A stretch of DNA of 64,000 nt from Nissolia schottii (GCA_003254905.1 QANU01085883.1:35160-99159); one strand, 5' to 3'. Shown: positions 21,681 through 33,994, counted from the stretch's first letter. Translations and numbers: made by a program. Notes: generated from the letters alone by a model not told the origin.

Positions 21681-23710
21681 CCCCATGAATGCTTCAAAGA
21701 ATGCCATGGAATAAACCTTGCCAAAGCTCTGTCTGTTTACACACTAAGTCGTTACCCCGTCAGAACACTGTCACAGAGACTTCACTGCACAAAACCTAGC
21801 CCAAGTTTCCCTAACCTTAACCTCATAAATTTTTCTTAGGTTCTTAGAGAAACCTCTTATACATCTATCACAAAACAAGAGCTGGGAAGTAACCGAGCAA
21901 GCTAGGATTCTGCACCGATTTCTGAGTTCTTTGTAGTAACTGTACAGGTGGGTAAATCGACCTCTCCACTGTCTATGTGATTTTATGCTAGATGATGTAT
22001 GATGTTAGGATGTTTTATATGTGACTATGATGTTGTTGATATCTGTCTGGAAACTGCTGGTGTTATCTGTGACTCTGTCAGAATTTAGGTAGACCTAAGC
22101 TTGGAATAGAAGCATAACACGTTTTGGACCGGAACTGTATGCTGGGAATTTTATCATGGAAAACTAATACTATTTTTGAAATCTATACGAAAATTTGAGC
22201 GGGGATGTTAAGTTTGTGATTTTTGGAGTCCCCGACGAATTTCTTAGTAAAACAGACAGAAAACGACGTTTTGGACATACAAGGGCAAAACGGGTTAGGG
22301 ACTGCAAAACTGGGTTTATTTTTATGAAAATTTGGTTTAGAACTATCAAAAACCTTAAGGCCAAGCCTTGAGCCCTTCGGGTTTTTGAGAACTAAAATTC
22401 CAAAGAAAATCAGGTTTTGCGGGTCAAAAACAGCATTTTTGGGAAAAAGGTCAAAACAGTAATTTCGAGATTCTGGGTTCAAAATCTGGGTTTATAAGTA
22501 TGAAAAATGAGCTTAGGGCTATCCACAACCTAGGGGTGAGGTCTTGGATCCATTCTGGTTTATGATAACTAAATTCTGACAGAAAGCGGATGTTTTAAGA
22601 AAAGCACTTATACACCATAGTTTTAGGCTATGATAGTTACTATGCTCTATGTGAGATATTTTTATGATTATGCATCATGAGGATTCATTCGTCACTAGGT
22701 ACAATAGGACGACTGTAGGTAACTAGAGAGCCATCACTTAAATGATTTAAAGAGCATAATTGAACCTAGGAAAAACGTGGTACCGGTCCCAGAGATTCCG
22801 ATGTTCCTCAAAGAAAGAAGGTAGTTGTGTATATGATTAGGATGAATCTTATCTCTTGGCACGTTTACGGACAAGCCTCGCCAGTCCCAAAGGAGGGTTG
22901 GTAAATGAAACGCAGGTTATGACATGAATGAATGAATATGAATATGAGAAGGAAAATGAAAGGACGTGACATCACGAGTCCATTGAATGAATATGTATAT
23001 GAAAATGGATATATCGAGTCCCTTGTCCGGTCACGTCGGTCTTAAGGCGGGCCCCTCGCCATTCCAAAGGAAGAATGGTTGTTCCTATCGTTGCTCGATG
23101 CCTTCCTCCTATGAGCTTTACGTGGTTAGCTACCACACCAGTTAGAGCGTCACCGGGTCGCCAACGATAAGGAACGCAAAGAGGTAGTAGGCCGTAGGCC
23201 ATGGCTACTTGGGTGGATGGACTATGGAAATGAAAATGGACGCAGCCCCAATGCGCGTAAGAGATCCCAATGTCATGCATATGAACTGAATGACGAATAT
23301 GTGAAAAGTAAATGTATATGAGTGAGTATATTTATGATGTAAGTATGTATATGTGTGTGTGTGTATATATGTGTGCGTGTGTGTGCGCGCGCGTGTGTGT
23401 ATGGTCAGTTACCGTCAAGAGAACGCTCGAGACGGAAGGTACTAGAGCATGTGATAAGATATCACAAAGCTCCGGCGAGTAGAATTAATCAGCACGACTT
23501 GTTGGGTAATGAAAGATTAGAAATTCCCCTTACCTAGGAAGCATAGATAAAGCTGCTCAGGATTAGCATGCATATTAATAACTAGTTGGGATGTAGTATA
23601 ACTGTGACACCTAAAGACCCCTAAGCGGCAGAATCATAATTGAGAATAAAATGATTTGCGATGACCAAGGTTTCCCACTAAGAACGCAGCATTCTCACCC
23701 CCACTCATTT

Positions 23711-23752
23711 ATGGTTCTAGGCAAGCGCGATGAGGACGTCAGAGCGGTGTAG
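23711..23752 (+). CDS. Tiny acidic LTR ORF, copy 2
   Basis: A 13-codon frame (MVLGKRDEDVRAV) starting right after ctcacccccactcattt, equivalent to the frames at 5713, 51512 (minus) and 56623. Confidence 0.25.
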   Translation: MVLGKRDEDVRAV

Positions 23753-24379
23753 ACAGTACAGGACAATTGAAGGTCGTGGCGTCAATAGACTCCAAAGAAG
23801 CCGAAGGTCGATAGCTTATGTTTTGTATTTTGTTATTAGCTTGAGGGATTAGACACACCCTTAGCTCTTATGTGAATTAGCTGTATTATGTATTATTATT
23901 CATATGTGTGTCATGTTCTGGACCATGTAGTTGTATATAAATATATGACATGAGATGTTTTGTATGATTTTCCAAGGAATTATGTATCGCCTAAGTCTTT
24001 TGAGATGCTATCGATTGCGTATCTATACAGCTATCTTCTTGAACATACATGGCTCATAATTTATAAATTAGTAAAGAAAAGGAAAAAGTTTTACAATGGT
24101 CCATATGTTTGAGTAAGAAATACTTTCAAAGGTCAATATAGGGACTAAAAGTATCCCAACCAAAGCAGATAACAGTCTAGTGAGCATTGTTTGCGACTTA
24201 AGCGTAAGCAGCTAACTAGGGTATTACAATTTCTACCACAAACCACCTTAATCTAACTACAAGCATTTTTCTCACCCCCAATTTCAGTAGGAATTTAAAC
24301 ACACGCTACATAGCACCCAAGTCATCCACCCAGATAATATTATTACTATGACCAAAATAATGAATAATTAGAAAAGGTT

Positions 24380-25533
24380 ACAACAACAACAACAACAACA
24401 ACCGAGTCTTTTCCCACTATGTGGGGTCGGCTAGATGAATCAAGCAACGCCATAGTTCCCTATTAAGGACCATGTTTTCATGTGCATCATTAGCCTCTAA
24501 ATCTTTTCTAATAGTTTTCTCTATAATTTTTCCAGGTCTCCCCCTGCCTCTAACTAATGAGTTACCTGTCATTTGATCTACTCTCCTTATTGGAGCTATA
24601 ACTGGTCTTCTCCTCACATGTCCAAACCACCTAAGATGGGATTCTACCATCTTTTCTACTATAGGTGCTACCCTAACCTTCTCCTTAATGTAATCGTTCC
24701 TAATCATATCTTGTCTAATGTATCCACTCATCCAACGCAGCATCCTCATTTCCACAACATTGAGTTTATTCTCCTGTTGACTCTTATTGCCCAATACTCA
24801 GTCTCGTATAACATTGTTGGTCTTACAGTTGTGCGGTAAAATTTTCTCTCCATTTCATCCACTCAGTTTGGATCTTATGATTAACATAACTCTATATCTC
24901 TCCATCATTTTGGATAATAGAGTCACCTTGTTACGTGTGGTATAGGATCATCTCCAATTTTTACCTCTACGTTTGGACTTGTACGCCTCTTACTAAACCA
25001 TATTCGGTCTTACTTCTACTTATATGAAGACTGTGTTTACAGCGTTTGTCTCCATAATTCTAACTTTCCATTTAACTCTTCTCTCAACTCTTCCACCAGC
25101 ATAATGTCATCCGCAAAAAGCATGCATTGGAGCACTGGGTCTTGAATGTGTTCAGTAAGAACATCCAAGACCAGGGTGAAAAAGATAGGGACTCAAAGTT
25201 GAACCTTGATGTAGACCAATGGTGATGGGAAAGTCCTCTATCGTTCCTCCTTGCGGTCTTACGCTAGTTGTGACTTTGTCATACATATCTTTGATTGCTC
25301 GTATGTAAGCAATCCGAACTCCTTTCTTCTGCATAGTCTTCCATAGAATCTCTTTTGGCACCCTATCATACGCTTTCTCCAAATCAATGAAAACCATATG
25401 TAAATCTCTTTGATCCCTCCGATATCTCTCCATCAATCACCGCGATAGGTAGGTCGCCTCCATGGTAGACCTCCCAAGCATAAAGCCAAACTAATTTTAT
25501 GTGATGTGAGTCTCCTGTCGCAATTTCCACTCA
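24380..25533 (-). mobile_element. RTE-type LINE, 5'-truncated
   Basis: Minus-strand fragments encode non-LTR reverse transcriptase: [17 protein letters not shown] and [14 protein letters not shown] (25152-25436), then a downstream part with MLRWMSGYIRQD and HLRWFGHVRRRP (24417-24794). These are typical of plant RTE-clade LINEs. The 3' end carries a TTG repeat (CAACAA on the plus strand, 24380-24403), as RTE elements do. The flanks are near-identical target copies, attagaaaaggtt (24367-24379) and attagaaaaaggtt (25534-25547). Frameshifts and loss of the endonuclease and much of the RT make it dead. Confidence 0.8.
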
Positions 25534-26281
25534 ATTAGAAAAAGGTTAATTTAAAATTTTCTTTTTTTATATTTGGTAGCACACCTTAATATCTTATAGG
25601 AAGAGTATACTTAAGATATCACTCTAACTACTGGACATAGCCTCAGCATCCATGAGCGTATACATCACGGAGCATATGAAGATCCATCTATACTCAGGTT
25701 AAGCTTGACTCCAGAACAGGAAAGAGCCAAAAAGTGACCGCTTTCATGTATATGAATCATATCTAAAATTACCAAATCAACAACGTGCACAACAATCTAC
25801 TACAATAATGTATGAAAGTAACTAGGAAAAGTTGTAAGTCACCCGGACATAGATAGTGTGGATTACAATCAGAACTAAGAGATGAATCCACAAGCAGTTA
25901 GCGCCGAATTACAACAGACTGAAATTGAAACAGTTATTGTATCTAACTCTTAGCCCGAAAGAGAGAAAAAGAAAAACACCAAAAGCACAAAACACTAGAA
26001 TCTCTAGTATTTAAAAATATCAAAACAACTGGTAATCTCTCATGAAAAGCTGAAGTCTAGAATCAGAATGCCGAAAGAAGATAATTAATACGCATTAAAT
26101 AAAAGCAATAGCTGCAACACCGAAAAAACAAAAGCATAAACTAGTTGAACAGTTTTCAGTTCCAGTGCATGTAAAACAAGAAACAAAACAACAATGAGAT
26201 TCAGTATTACACTTGATCCCGATTGAAAGCATAGGAACTCCTCAGGCATATAATTCAATTCAATTTTTACAAAAAAAAAAA

Positions 26282-26889
26282 NNNNNNNNNNNNNNNNNNN
26301 NNNNNNNNNNNNNNNNNNNNNNNNNNNNNNNNNNNNNNNNNNNNNNNNNNNNNNNNNNNNNNNNNNNNNNNNNNNNNNNNNNNNNNNNNNNNNNNNNNNN
26401 NNNNNNNNNNNNNNNNNNNNNNNNNNNNNNNNNNNNNNNNNNNNNNNNNNNNNNNNNNNNNNNNNNNNNNNNNNNNNNNNNNNNNNNNNNNNNNNNNNNN
26501 NNNNNNNNNNNNNNNNNNNNNNNNNNNNNNNNNNNNNNNNNNNNNNNNNNNNNNNNNNNNNNNNNNNNNNNNNNNNNNNNNNNNNNNNNNNNNNNNNNNN
26601 NNNNNNNNNNNNNNNNNNNNNNNNNNNNNNNNNNNNNNNNNNNNNNNNNNNNNNNNNNNNNNNNNNNNNNNNNNNNNNNNNNNNNNNNNNNNNNNNNNNN
26701 NNNNNNNNNNNNNNNNNNNNNNNNNNNNNNNNNNNNNNNNNNNNNNNNNNNNNNNNNNNNNNNNNNNNNNNNNNNNNNNNNNNNNNNNNNNNNNNNNNNN
26801 NNNNNNNNNNNNNNNNNNNNNNNNNNNNNNNNNNNNNNNNNNNNNNNNNNNNNNNNNNNNNNNNNNNNNNNNNNNNNNNNNNNNNNNNN
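26282..26889. other. Assembly gap (608 N)
   Basis: A run of N flanked by an A homopolymer on the left and a C homopolymer on the right, so both edges may be poorly assembled. Frames drawn through it are meaningless. It probably hides the first GAUT11 exon(s). Confidence 0.95.
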
Positions 26890-28148
26890 CCCCCCCCCCC
26901 ACAAAAAAAAAAGTATTTTTCTGCTAAAAAAGGGTCCGTGAAAGAAGAAGCACTAAGCTGTGTTATTTAAGTGACCGTGAAATCGAGCGGAGAATAATTT
27001 TGATAGCCGACAGATGAGAAGTAGAGTGTGAAAAAGAGGTATTCGGTTTTTCTCCAATGGGAATGACAGTAAAACACGAGGGAGGATATAGAGGCCCATT
27101 GGTCACTAAAATAATGATTTTTATAATTAAATTATATGATTTAATATGATAAATTAGTATTTTTTAATATAATATTTGTAGGGAAGTGCATTATAATCTC
27201 AAATGGTCTGCAAATTTCTAAATTTCTTATAATTTGACTATTTCAATGATTTGACAAATAAAAATTTATTACAATCATATAAAACATGATATTATAACAA
27301 AAATTGATGAATTTAATTATAAAATTATTAAAAATTGATAAATTAAATATTATAGGATATTTACTCCATAAAGTAGGTAAGAACTAACCATTAATTAATA
27401 CTATAAAATTATTTTTTACCCCATATTCAATATAATATAGGATAATATAATGTTATCTAATTTAACTAATTTTTATCTCATAATTATAAGATAAAGTTAT
27501 TAGGCCTAAAAAACCTAATTAAATATGATAATATTAATTTTATTTGTCAACCCCAAATTAATTTAGCATGCTTTAATGTTCTCGTTCTATCATATAGTCA
27601 ACCTCTAGGACAGTTGTCGCCACAGTTTGTCCCCACAATATAATCATGATAATGAATTAAGGTATTAATTTGATTCGCAACTTACAATTTTAAGGATTAA
27701 AATGTCAAATTTTGAATTTCAAGGATCAAAGTGACTCAGGCTTACACTTTCAAATATCAAAATAAGTATTTTCCCAAAAAAATAGCCATGAGAGGGAAAG
27801 AGAGAAGAAAATAGAATTTAATAATGATAATTGACGATTACACGAGATGAAACGAGAAAGAAGGGATAAATAAGAATAATTTTATATTGAGTTGAAAATA
27901 ATAATACTATCATGTCTAACCAGGTCTTCAGAGACATGATAAATTAATACGATAATATATAATAAAATTGAATAAAACAATATAAGATTATAGTATCCTA
28001 TGTTACACTAAACATATGACAAAAACTAATTTTGTAATATTAATGAATATTATCAGATCTTATACGACATAACAAATGGGTCTCAGGTTATATACTAACA
28101 GGGCATTGGTACAAAAAGAAAAGAGGAGAAAAATTCATAACTTAAAAG
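26890..28148. other. AT-rich upstream DNA, probable GAUT11 5' region
   Basis: No ORF. The first 200 bases are less AT-rich and could be 5' UTR or promoter of the minus-strand GAUT11. The rest is very AT-rich, without recognisable repeats. Confidence 0.35.
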
Positions 28149-28424
28149 TACTTCGACCGTCCACTCTTATATGTCATTTTTGACAAATGCATATGAATTA
28201 AGAAATCAATTAATTTGCACGCACTTAAAGAAAATATAAAGTGCTTAGACTAAATTATATTTATAAGAAATTACAATGCAATTAATATAATAATAAAAAA
28301 TTCATAATAAATAAAGATATAATTAAAAATATAATAATTAATATTTATTTATGTAATCAAACGATATCAAATTTTCGATAAAATTTTGGGGGGCAGGTAA
28401 CTATAAATGTGAAAGGAGGGAGTA
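28149..28424. mobile_element. Possible mariner-like MITE
   Basis: About 276 bp with tacttcgaccgtccactc on the left and gaaaggagggagta on the right, TA at both edges and an AT-rich centre. These ends resemble the CTCCCTCCG termini of plant Tc1/mariner MITEs, though the inverted match is imperfect. Confidence 0.4.
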
Positions 28425-28848
28425 AAGTTAAGAAACAATGTTACGTGTTTTCTTTTTGCCTTGAATTCACCGTGGATTGCTTAGGAAGAAAACAGAATAA
28501 AGAACCCAAAGAGTGGAAGGAACAAAAACTAATAAAATAAAATAAAATAAAAATGCATAAAGATTGACGGAAGGGCCATCTTGGAAGCGCCGGCACATGG
28601 TCGCATGTGAATTTAGAGTTTGGGTGCTATATTTACTTTTGGTACATATAATACTCTTTTTTTATTTTAGTACATTGGGTACTTTGTTTTTGCCCCCACT
28701 TATTTAATTTTGTACTATTTTACTCTAGTTTAAAAAATTAATTATTAAAATGTCAAACTTTTAAATTTATTTATTAAACTACACCTATTTTAAAAGGCAA
28801 CAGTTTAAAAATGTTATTTAATCTCCGACTCTAGATCCTAAGACAACA
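28425..28848. other. AT-rich intergenic DNA
   Basis: No gene or clear element seen; contains short AATAA and T-rich runs. Confidence 0.5.
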
Positions 28849-29760
28849 TGTAACATCTCGCTTTTACTTAGTGAAAATCTTGCCAAATAAGTACATATAA
28901 ATTCTTTTGAAGGTTAAACATTTAGAAACAGGAACTCTTAGGTTAAAAGTGTCTGTAGGAATAATTCTACATTTTTTTTAAAATTCTGCAGACACTAGAA
29001 TAGATCATTTTTGTCAATCGAATACAATAACGCGTCCAAAGTATCTGTAAAAGGTACAGTTACAAAAGGGAGTTCACAAATACCTTAGATGTACCTAAAT
29101 TATTCCTTAGAAAAATTAGGGGATCACAAAGACGTGATCGAAATATTTTTAGAATAACCGTACGCGAGGTACCGAGACCGAAAACGACAAAACCTGGTTA
29201 AAATTGATCTTCCGGAGACCCTTAATTCTTGGCCACACAAGTGACCAAGACACAAAGGGCTTGCATGGCCAAGAAGTGGCCAAGTCAAAAAGTCCAAGAG
29301 GTGAGTCATGGTGGCGAGTCACCATGCATGATGTCATGCATGACATAAACTAGGGGTAAAATGGTAAATTGGTCCAAGGACATTTTTGGAAAGAGAAAAT
29401 TTGGCCAAGGCCTATAAATAGGAAAACCTTGCCAAAACTCTGTCCAATCACACAATCAGTTGTTATACTGTCAAACCGCAAACCCAAAAACCTCCTACAC
29501 TATACCCAGCCAAGATTCTTCAGAAATTCCATAACCTTAACCCACTAAAATCCTCTTAAGCCCCTAAAGGAAGCTTAGGAATCTTGGAAGAAAACTAGCC
29601 TAGGAGGAGCTTAGGAAACACCATAACAAAATAGAGGTCCACAGGAAACACCGAAACCATAATCGGACATAAGCACGTGGGTAAATCGACTTATCTACTG
29701 TCTATGTGGTTGTGTGTTAGATAATATATGATGTTAGGATGTTGTATGTGACCATGATTT

Positions 29761-29796
<36 letters not shown>

Positions 29797-30631
29797 TGTG
29801 TGTGTGTTGTTGATATTGTCTGGAATTGCTGGTGCTATCTGTGATTCTGTCAGAATTTAGGACAGCCTAAGACAGAAATAGGCATATATCACGTTTTGAA
29901 GAGAACTGTATGCTGGGAATTTTATCTTGAAAAACTAATGTTATTTTTGAGTTCTACACGAAAAATTGAGTGGAGATGTCAAGTTTTGTGATTTTTGGAG
30001 TCCCCGATGAAATTCTCAGCAAACAGACAGAAAATGGGGTTTTCGGGAAACAAGGACAAAACGGGAATCTGAGCTTTGGAACTGAAAAACTGGGTTTATT
30101 TTCAGAAAATATGGGTTTATAACTATCAAAAACCTTAAGGGCAAGTCTTGAGCCATCGGGTTTTTGAGAACTGAAATTCCAAAGAAAACAGAGCGTTTAC
30201 AGGGGCAAAATAGCAGTTTTGGGAAAAGGGCAAAACAGGGATTTCGTGAAGTTGGGGTTAAAATCTGAATTTCTAAGCATGAAAAATGATCTTAGGGCTA
30301 TCAAAAACCTTGGGGTAAGGTCTTAGACCTCTCCAATTTCTGATCACTAATTTCTGACAGAAAGCTGATGCATGCTTTTGGAATAATTACTGGATATCCG
30401 TTTGTTTATGTTTAAGAAATGTTTGAGCATGAAATTATGTTCCTTATATGTGTTGAATTTGATGATGAAAGTTAGAGAAAATATTCTTGAGATTGGACAT
30501 GAAATATTGAGCTATGTTTGTTCTATGTGAATTGTTGCTTGGAAATATTGAACAGTACAAATGCAAAGAAAGGAAAAGAACCCTAGGGCGTGACGTCACT
30601 AAGTCCCCAAAGAACAATGACAATAAGTATG
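28849..30631 (+). mobile_element. TGTAACATCCC-family LTR, 5' half
   Basis: Begins TGTAACATCTCGC, has a TATA box (29413-29420), the ggtgggtaaatcgactta block (about 29678), a TA/CA/TG microsatellite (29762-29808) and sequence parallel to 21949-22560. It stops at 30632, where an opposite-oriented LTR of the same family starts; its 3' half is not found. Confidence 0.7.
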
Positions 30632-31486
30632 GAACGCCCTAGCTAACTGCATACGCTTAAGTCGTACGCAAGCTCATTAGGTTGTTTACTACCTGGTGGG
30701 AATACCTTAGTCCATTGTTATCTTTCGAAAGTAGTTGCTTACGAAAATAGGGACCAATTTTTTTTTTTTACTTTTCATTTGCATTGATTAATTACTAAAA
30801 TAGAGCCATGTGTCGGAAATAATAAGTATAACAAGCGGTAAAGCCCTTGGGCTTAGCGGATAGCAGTCGAATAATAATAAAGCATGGAATATACATTCAG
30901 TTGGTCCATCAAACAAAGTCACATAGTTCTAATTACAATAAGTAAGGTACAAATAACATATAAATAGTCCAAAAGTACCATATACATAATCCAAATATAT
31001 AGTATCAAAATGCAAGGGCTACTGGAACACTACTCAGCATGCCCTTAATCAAAAAATCCCGGCATCCAGCTATCTCTGGTCCATATCCTGTAGCAACCGC
31101 TCACGGCTCCTCGGGCGATTCGTCGGCATCCTCGAGGCAGTGGGAGTGAGAACAGTAGGTTCTCAGTGGAAATAACTTTAGTTCCTGTATCTCGTTTTAC
31201 ATTAGGTCGGACTTCAGACCGCTCAGATATTTCTAAGTGTGCATACATACTAAACATCCTACTGATTATTATCTGGCCTAAAGTTCTGAACGGCTTTATC
31301 TACGTTACTAAGTGATAGGGGATCTATTCTTCTTTACTAAGTTCTCGTGCTTATTAACATTACGTATACATACATAGCCGTCTCGAGCGTCCTCTTGACG
31401 GTAATTATAGAATATCAGATACATATATTTCATATAGTCATGCATATCAGATTGATCATGGGTTTTGGAATATATGTTATCCCCAC

Positions 31487-31750
31487 CATAGTAATGCCCT
31501 CTTTCGACAGTACTATGACGGAATAACCTCGCACCCCCAGGTAGGCCCTCTTTCGACCTTCCTGCGGTAGGCTTCCACCTTCCGCGTGCCCTCTCTCGAC
31601 ACCTCAGAAGTGGGCGGATGTTTTACCCCCACCTAGCATTGCCCTCTTTCGACAGTGCTAGGCGTGATAACCGCACACCTCCAGGTATGCCATATCAACA
31701 CCACCTGTGGCGGGCTTTTACCTTCAGTATGCCCCTCTGACCTACTGAAG
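31487..31750 (-). repeat. Array of six hairpins with conserved loops
   Basis: Stems: catagta 31487-31493 with tactatg 31511-31517; caggtagg 31538-31545 with ccttcctg 31557-31564 (one mismatch); ccaccttc 31575-31582 with gaagtgg 31607-31613 (one bulge); cctagca 31632-31638 with tgctagg 31656-31662; caggt 31682-31686 with acctg 31703-31707; cttcagta 31722-31729 with tactgaag 31743-31750. Loops share tgccctctttcgaca or close variants; stem sequences are unrelated to each other. Confidence 0.75.
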
Positions 31751-32068
31751 TGGGATCGTTTGGACCTGTGATCACGGCCTGTACGTGTTTCTCAGAATTT
31801 TTCAGCATTTCTTTTCATACAGCATTTCATCATCGTTTTCCTTTCAGTACCTGCAGCATGACATGACTTGTTCCCTATGGTTAAATTCATAGTCTTTACT
31901 TATTGCAGAATTACTTGTAGTCCTCTTAAAATCATCTTATCATGATGCATGCAATGCTAACAGATTATATCACATACTGCACTTACATCAGTTACCAATT
32001 ACAGTCACATTATTGATTGTTAGATATATGCCTCAAGACAGTATCCACAACACTTTCAGGTCTCAGAC

Positions 32069-32178
32069 CGCTCAGCGGTACCCTAGGGTCGCTCAGCGGT
32101 ATGAGCCCGATCGCTCAGCTGTGCATTGGGACCGCTCAGTGGTACACTCCGCTCAGCAGTACCAAGGGTCGCTCAGCG
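32069..32178 (-). repeat. CGCTSAGCG palindrome array
   Basis: About six copies of CGCTCAGCG or variants in 110 bases. On the element's own strand it lies some 430 bases downstream of the TATA box, so it is in the transcribed leader, unlike the Athila arrays. Confidence 0.75.
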
Positions 32179-33375
32179 TGGCGAAACTGAAAACCGAATT
32201 CTTTATTTTCTTTCCTTTTTCTTCCCCTTTGCTCATGGTTACTCCTTGAGGTTTTCACGCATATTCCAACCATCAAAACCTATCTAATCCAGGTCACAGA
32301 ACCCTTTAGAATCATCTTCCTAAGTTCTAGCATAAGTTCTAACATCATACAAACATAAAGACACACACACACACACACACACAAACACATAGCCAAGCAT
32401 CAACCACTTGGTGAGCAAATTAGAGTTACCCACTTCTTGGAGGGCTATTCGGTGATGGAAGAAGAGGTAGGAGGGTTGTCTTCCGAGCTTAGAGCGCGAC
32501 TCAAGCTGTCCGACAGAGTTTCTTCAGTGAAATCTCGGAGCACACGGACAGAGTTTCAGCTAGGATAGGAATTTTTCCCAATATTTTCTGATTTATGGGC
32601 TGGCTATTTATAGCCAAGAGGCTGCCCTTAAAATTACCTTTTTGCCCCTAGGTTTATTTACAATTTTGCGCTTTTTCATTTTCTTTAAAAATTAATTAAT
32701 TTGGAAGATAATCTAATTGTCACATCATGAATAGTAAATAGGATTTTAAATTATTTTCCTTGAATCTGATTTCCTCACGTGGGCTGCCCAAAATTTCACT
32801 TTCTCCTGATTCCGTTTCGCTCGTGTTTTATCGCTCGCAGTGTTGGTGTGTCGCGCATTGTCGTCCGAAAATTATTCCGCTTGTACCATCGCGATCCTCT
32901 AATTTCCCCGGTCATGGGAATATCAATCCTTTAAGGCATTTGTAAATTTTCCTCCGGAGGAGTATTTTTCACAGATACCTTTAACACGTCATCGAGCCTT
33001 GGTGACCGTAGACCACTGTTCCGCTCGCGGTTTCGTTACTTCCCGACCGTCCCAATGGGATCTTGGGACTAGCCTAAGGTGTTTAAAACCTTTCCCTGGT
33101 ACCAGTTGGGTTTCCAGAGACTTATGGCTCTCTGCTCAATTCTACAGGATAAACGGAGCCGTTTTAGTGTTTGCGGAATCGTCCAAAACTTCGCAGAACT
33201 CCGTTTAACAGCCAGTTTAATCTCATCATCCAATTCTGAGGGTCAGTAGGAATCATTTGAGTGTCATCCCACTTGGCCAAAACCAAACAGAATAATTCCT
33301 ACAGACTTCCACACATTTACTCTTACCCAAGGTTCTATGAGCAGTTATTAGGCGAAATTCTTACTAATAAATATT

Positions 33376-33734
33376 AAATCATTTAAACTTTTTTTTTAAA
33401 AGAATAAAGGAAAATAAAGGAAGAAAAGAAGAAATGCTTATTATCAGGTCTTCCAGAAGCAAGCCGGCCACTTCCTGAGCGAGACTTTGGATATCACAAC
33501 ACCCAAGGATCTTCGTCGATCCTAACACATATGTTTGCTGAGCATAGAACATGATTAATGAATGGTCAAACAAAGCACGACTCTACAAATTTTCGATTTC
33601 ATGGAGAATTGATACATGAATGGGCGAGTGTGAGCTGAAGGCACAAGAATGAGGGTTGAATCGTATAAGGTTTGAACCTTTTCATTTGAAAAACTTAAAA
33701 CAGATATCTCAAATCTTTCAACTTGGATAGCGAA
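33376..33734. other. Unassigned non-coding DNA
   Basis: No gene or recognisable element. Contains a purine-rich stretch (33395-33435). Confidence 0.4.
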
Positions 33735-33934
33735 AATAATTTTATTAAGTTATTTTTTATGTTGCACAGGAGATGTCCTCTAACGAAAATGACTAATCCC
33801 TATTTGAGGCTTCAACATCATTGAACCGGTTATGCCTCTCCTATTAAAGTCTTTTCCATGCACACCACTAGGAATCGAACCCTTGACCAAATGTTTAAGG
33901 AACCCGGTCATCTACCAATTGTGCTAGGCTTTGT
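33735..33934 (-). mobile_element. tRNA-derived SINE
   Basis: On the minus strand, cctagcacaattggtagatg (complement of 33910-33929) is an A-box-like segment and gggttcgattcc (complement of 33870-33881) a B box, spaced as in tRNA genes. The body continues about 130 bases to an AT-rich tail. It is too diverged outside the boxes to be a functional tRNA, and it ends like a SINE. Confidence 0.6.
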
Positions 33935-33994
33935 TGGTTTTTGATCAAATTATTTAAGCGATAAAATAAACAATAAACATGCATAAACAAAGTA

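Larger units (their letters stand above)
21097..24228 (+). mobile_element. Solo LTR, TGTAACATCCC family, inside GAUT11 intron
   Basis: 3132 bp from TGTAACGTCCCGC to GGGTATTACA, with a perfect 5-bp duplication ATTTC (21092-21096 and 24229-24233). It has a TATA box (21673-21680), the ggtgggtaaatcgac block (about 21948), a GT microsatellite (23349-23400), the conserved ccgtc...gacgg element (23412-23435), the ctcacccccactc motif, a 13-codon acidic frame (23711-23752) and the gacttaagcgtaagc tail. It is antisense to GAUT11. Confidence 0.87.
20210..26281 (-). other. Probable GAUT11 intron, enlarged by transposons
   Basis: From the acceptor at 20210 to the gap I see no exon on the minus strand. 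It holds a 3.1-kb solo LTR (21097-24228) and a truncated LINE (24380-25533). The remaining unique DNA (20216-21091, 24234-24366, 25548-26281) is ordinary AT-rich intron-like sequence. The intron assignment rests on the missing N-terminus of GAUT11; the donor site is not seen. Confidence 0.55.
30632..33375 (-). mobile_element. TGTAACATCCC-family LTR, minus orientation, 5' tip lost
   Basis: The left edge, tggaacgccctagctaactgc, is the complement of the family's 3' tail. Reading leftwards from the right it has the family's 5' block (similar to 3200-3420), TATA box (32605-32612), CGCTSAGCG array (32069-32178), a hairpin array (31487-31750), the ccgtc...gacgg element (31378-31401) and the TGAGAAC/GTTCTCA hairpin (31147-31165). 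The first 20 or so bases of the 5' end are missing near 33375. Confidence 0.75.

Noticed and set aside
26213..26941. Long open frames of more than 200 codons across the N run on both strands
   Set aside because: They are made of unknown bases and carry no information.
29124..29346. Minus-strand ORFs of about 60 codons in an LTR
   Set aside because: No counterpart is open at the same place in sister LTRs.
33870..33934. Possible tRNA gene on the minus strand
   Set aside because: A and B boxes are present but I could not fold a full cloverleaf, and the sequence continues as a SINE body.
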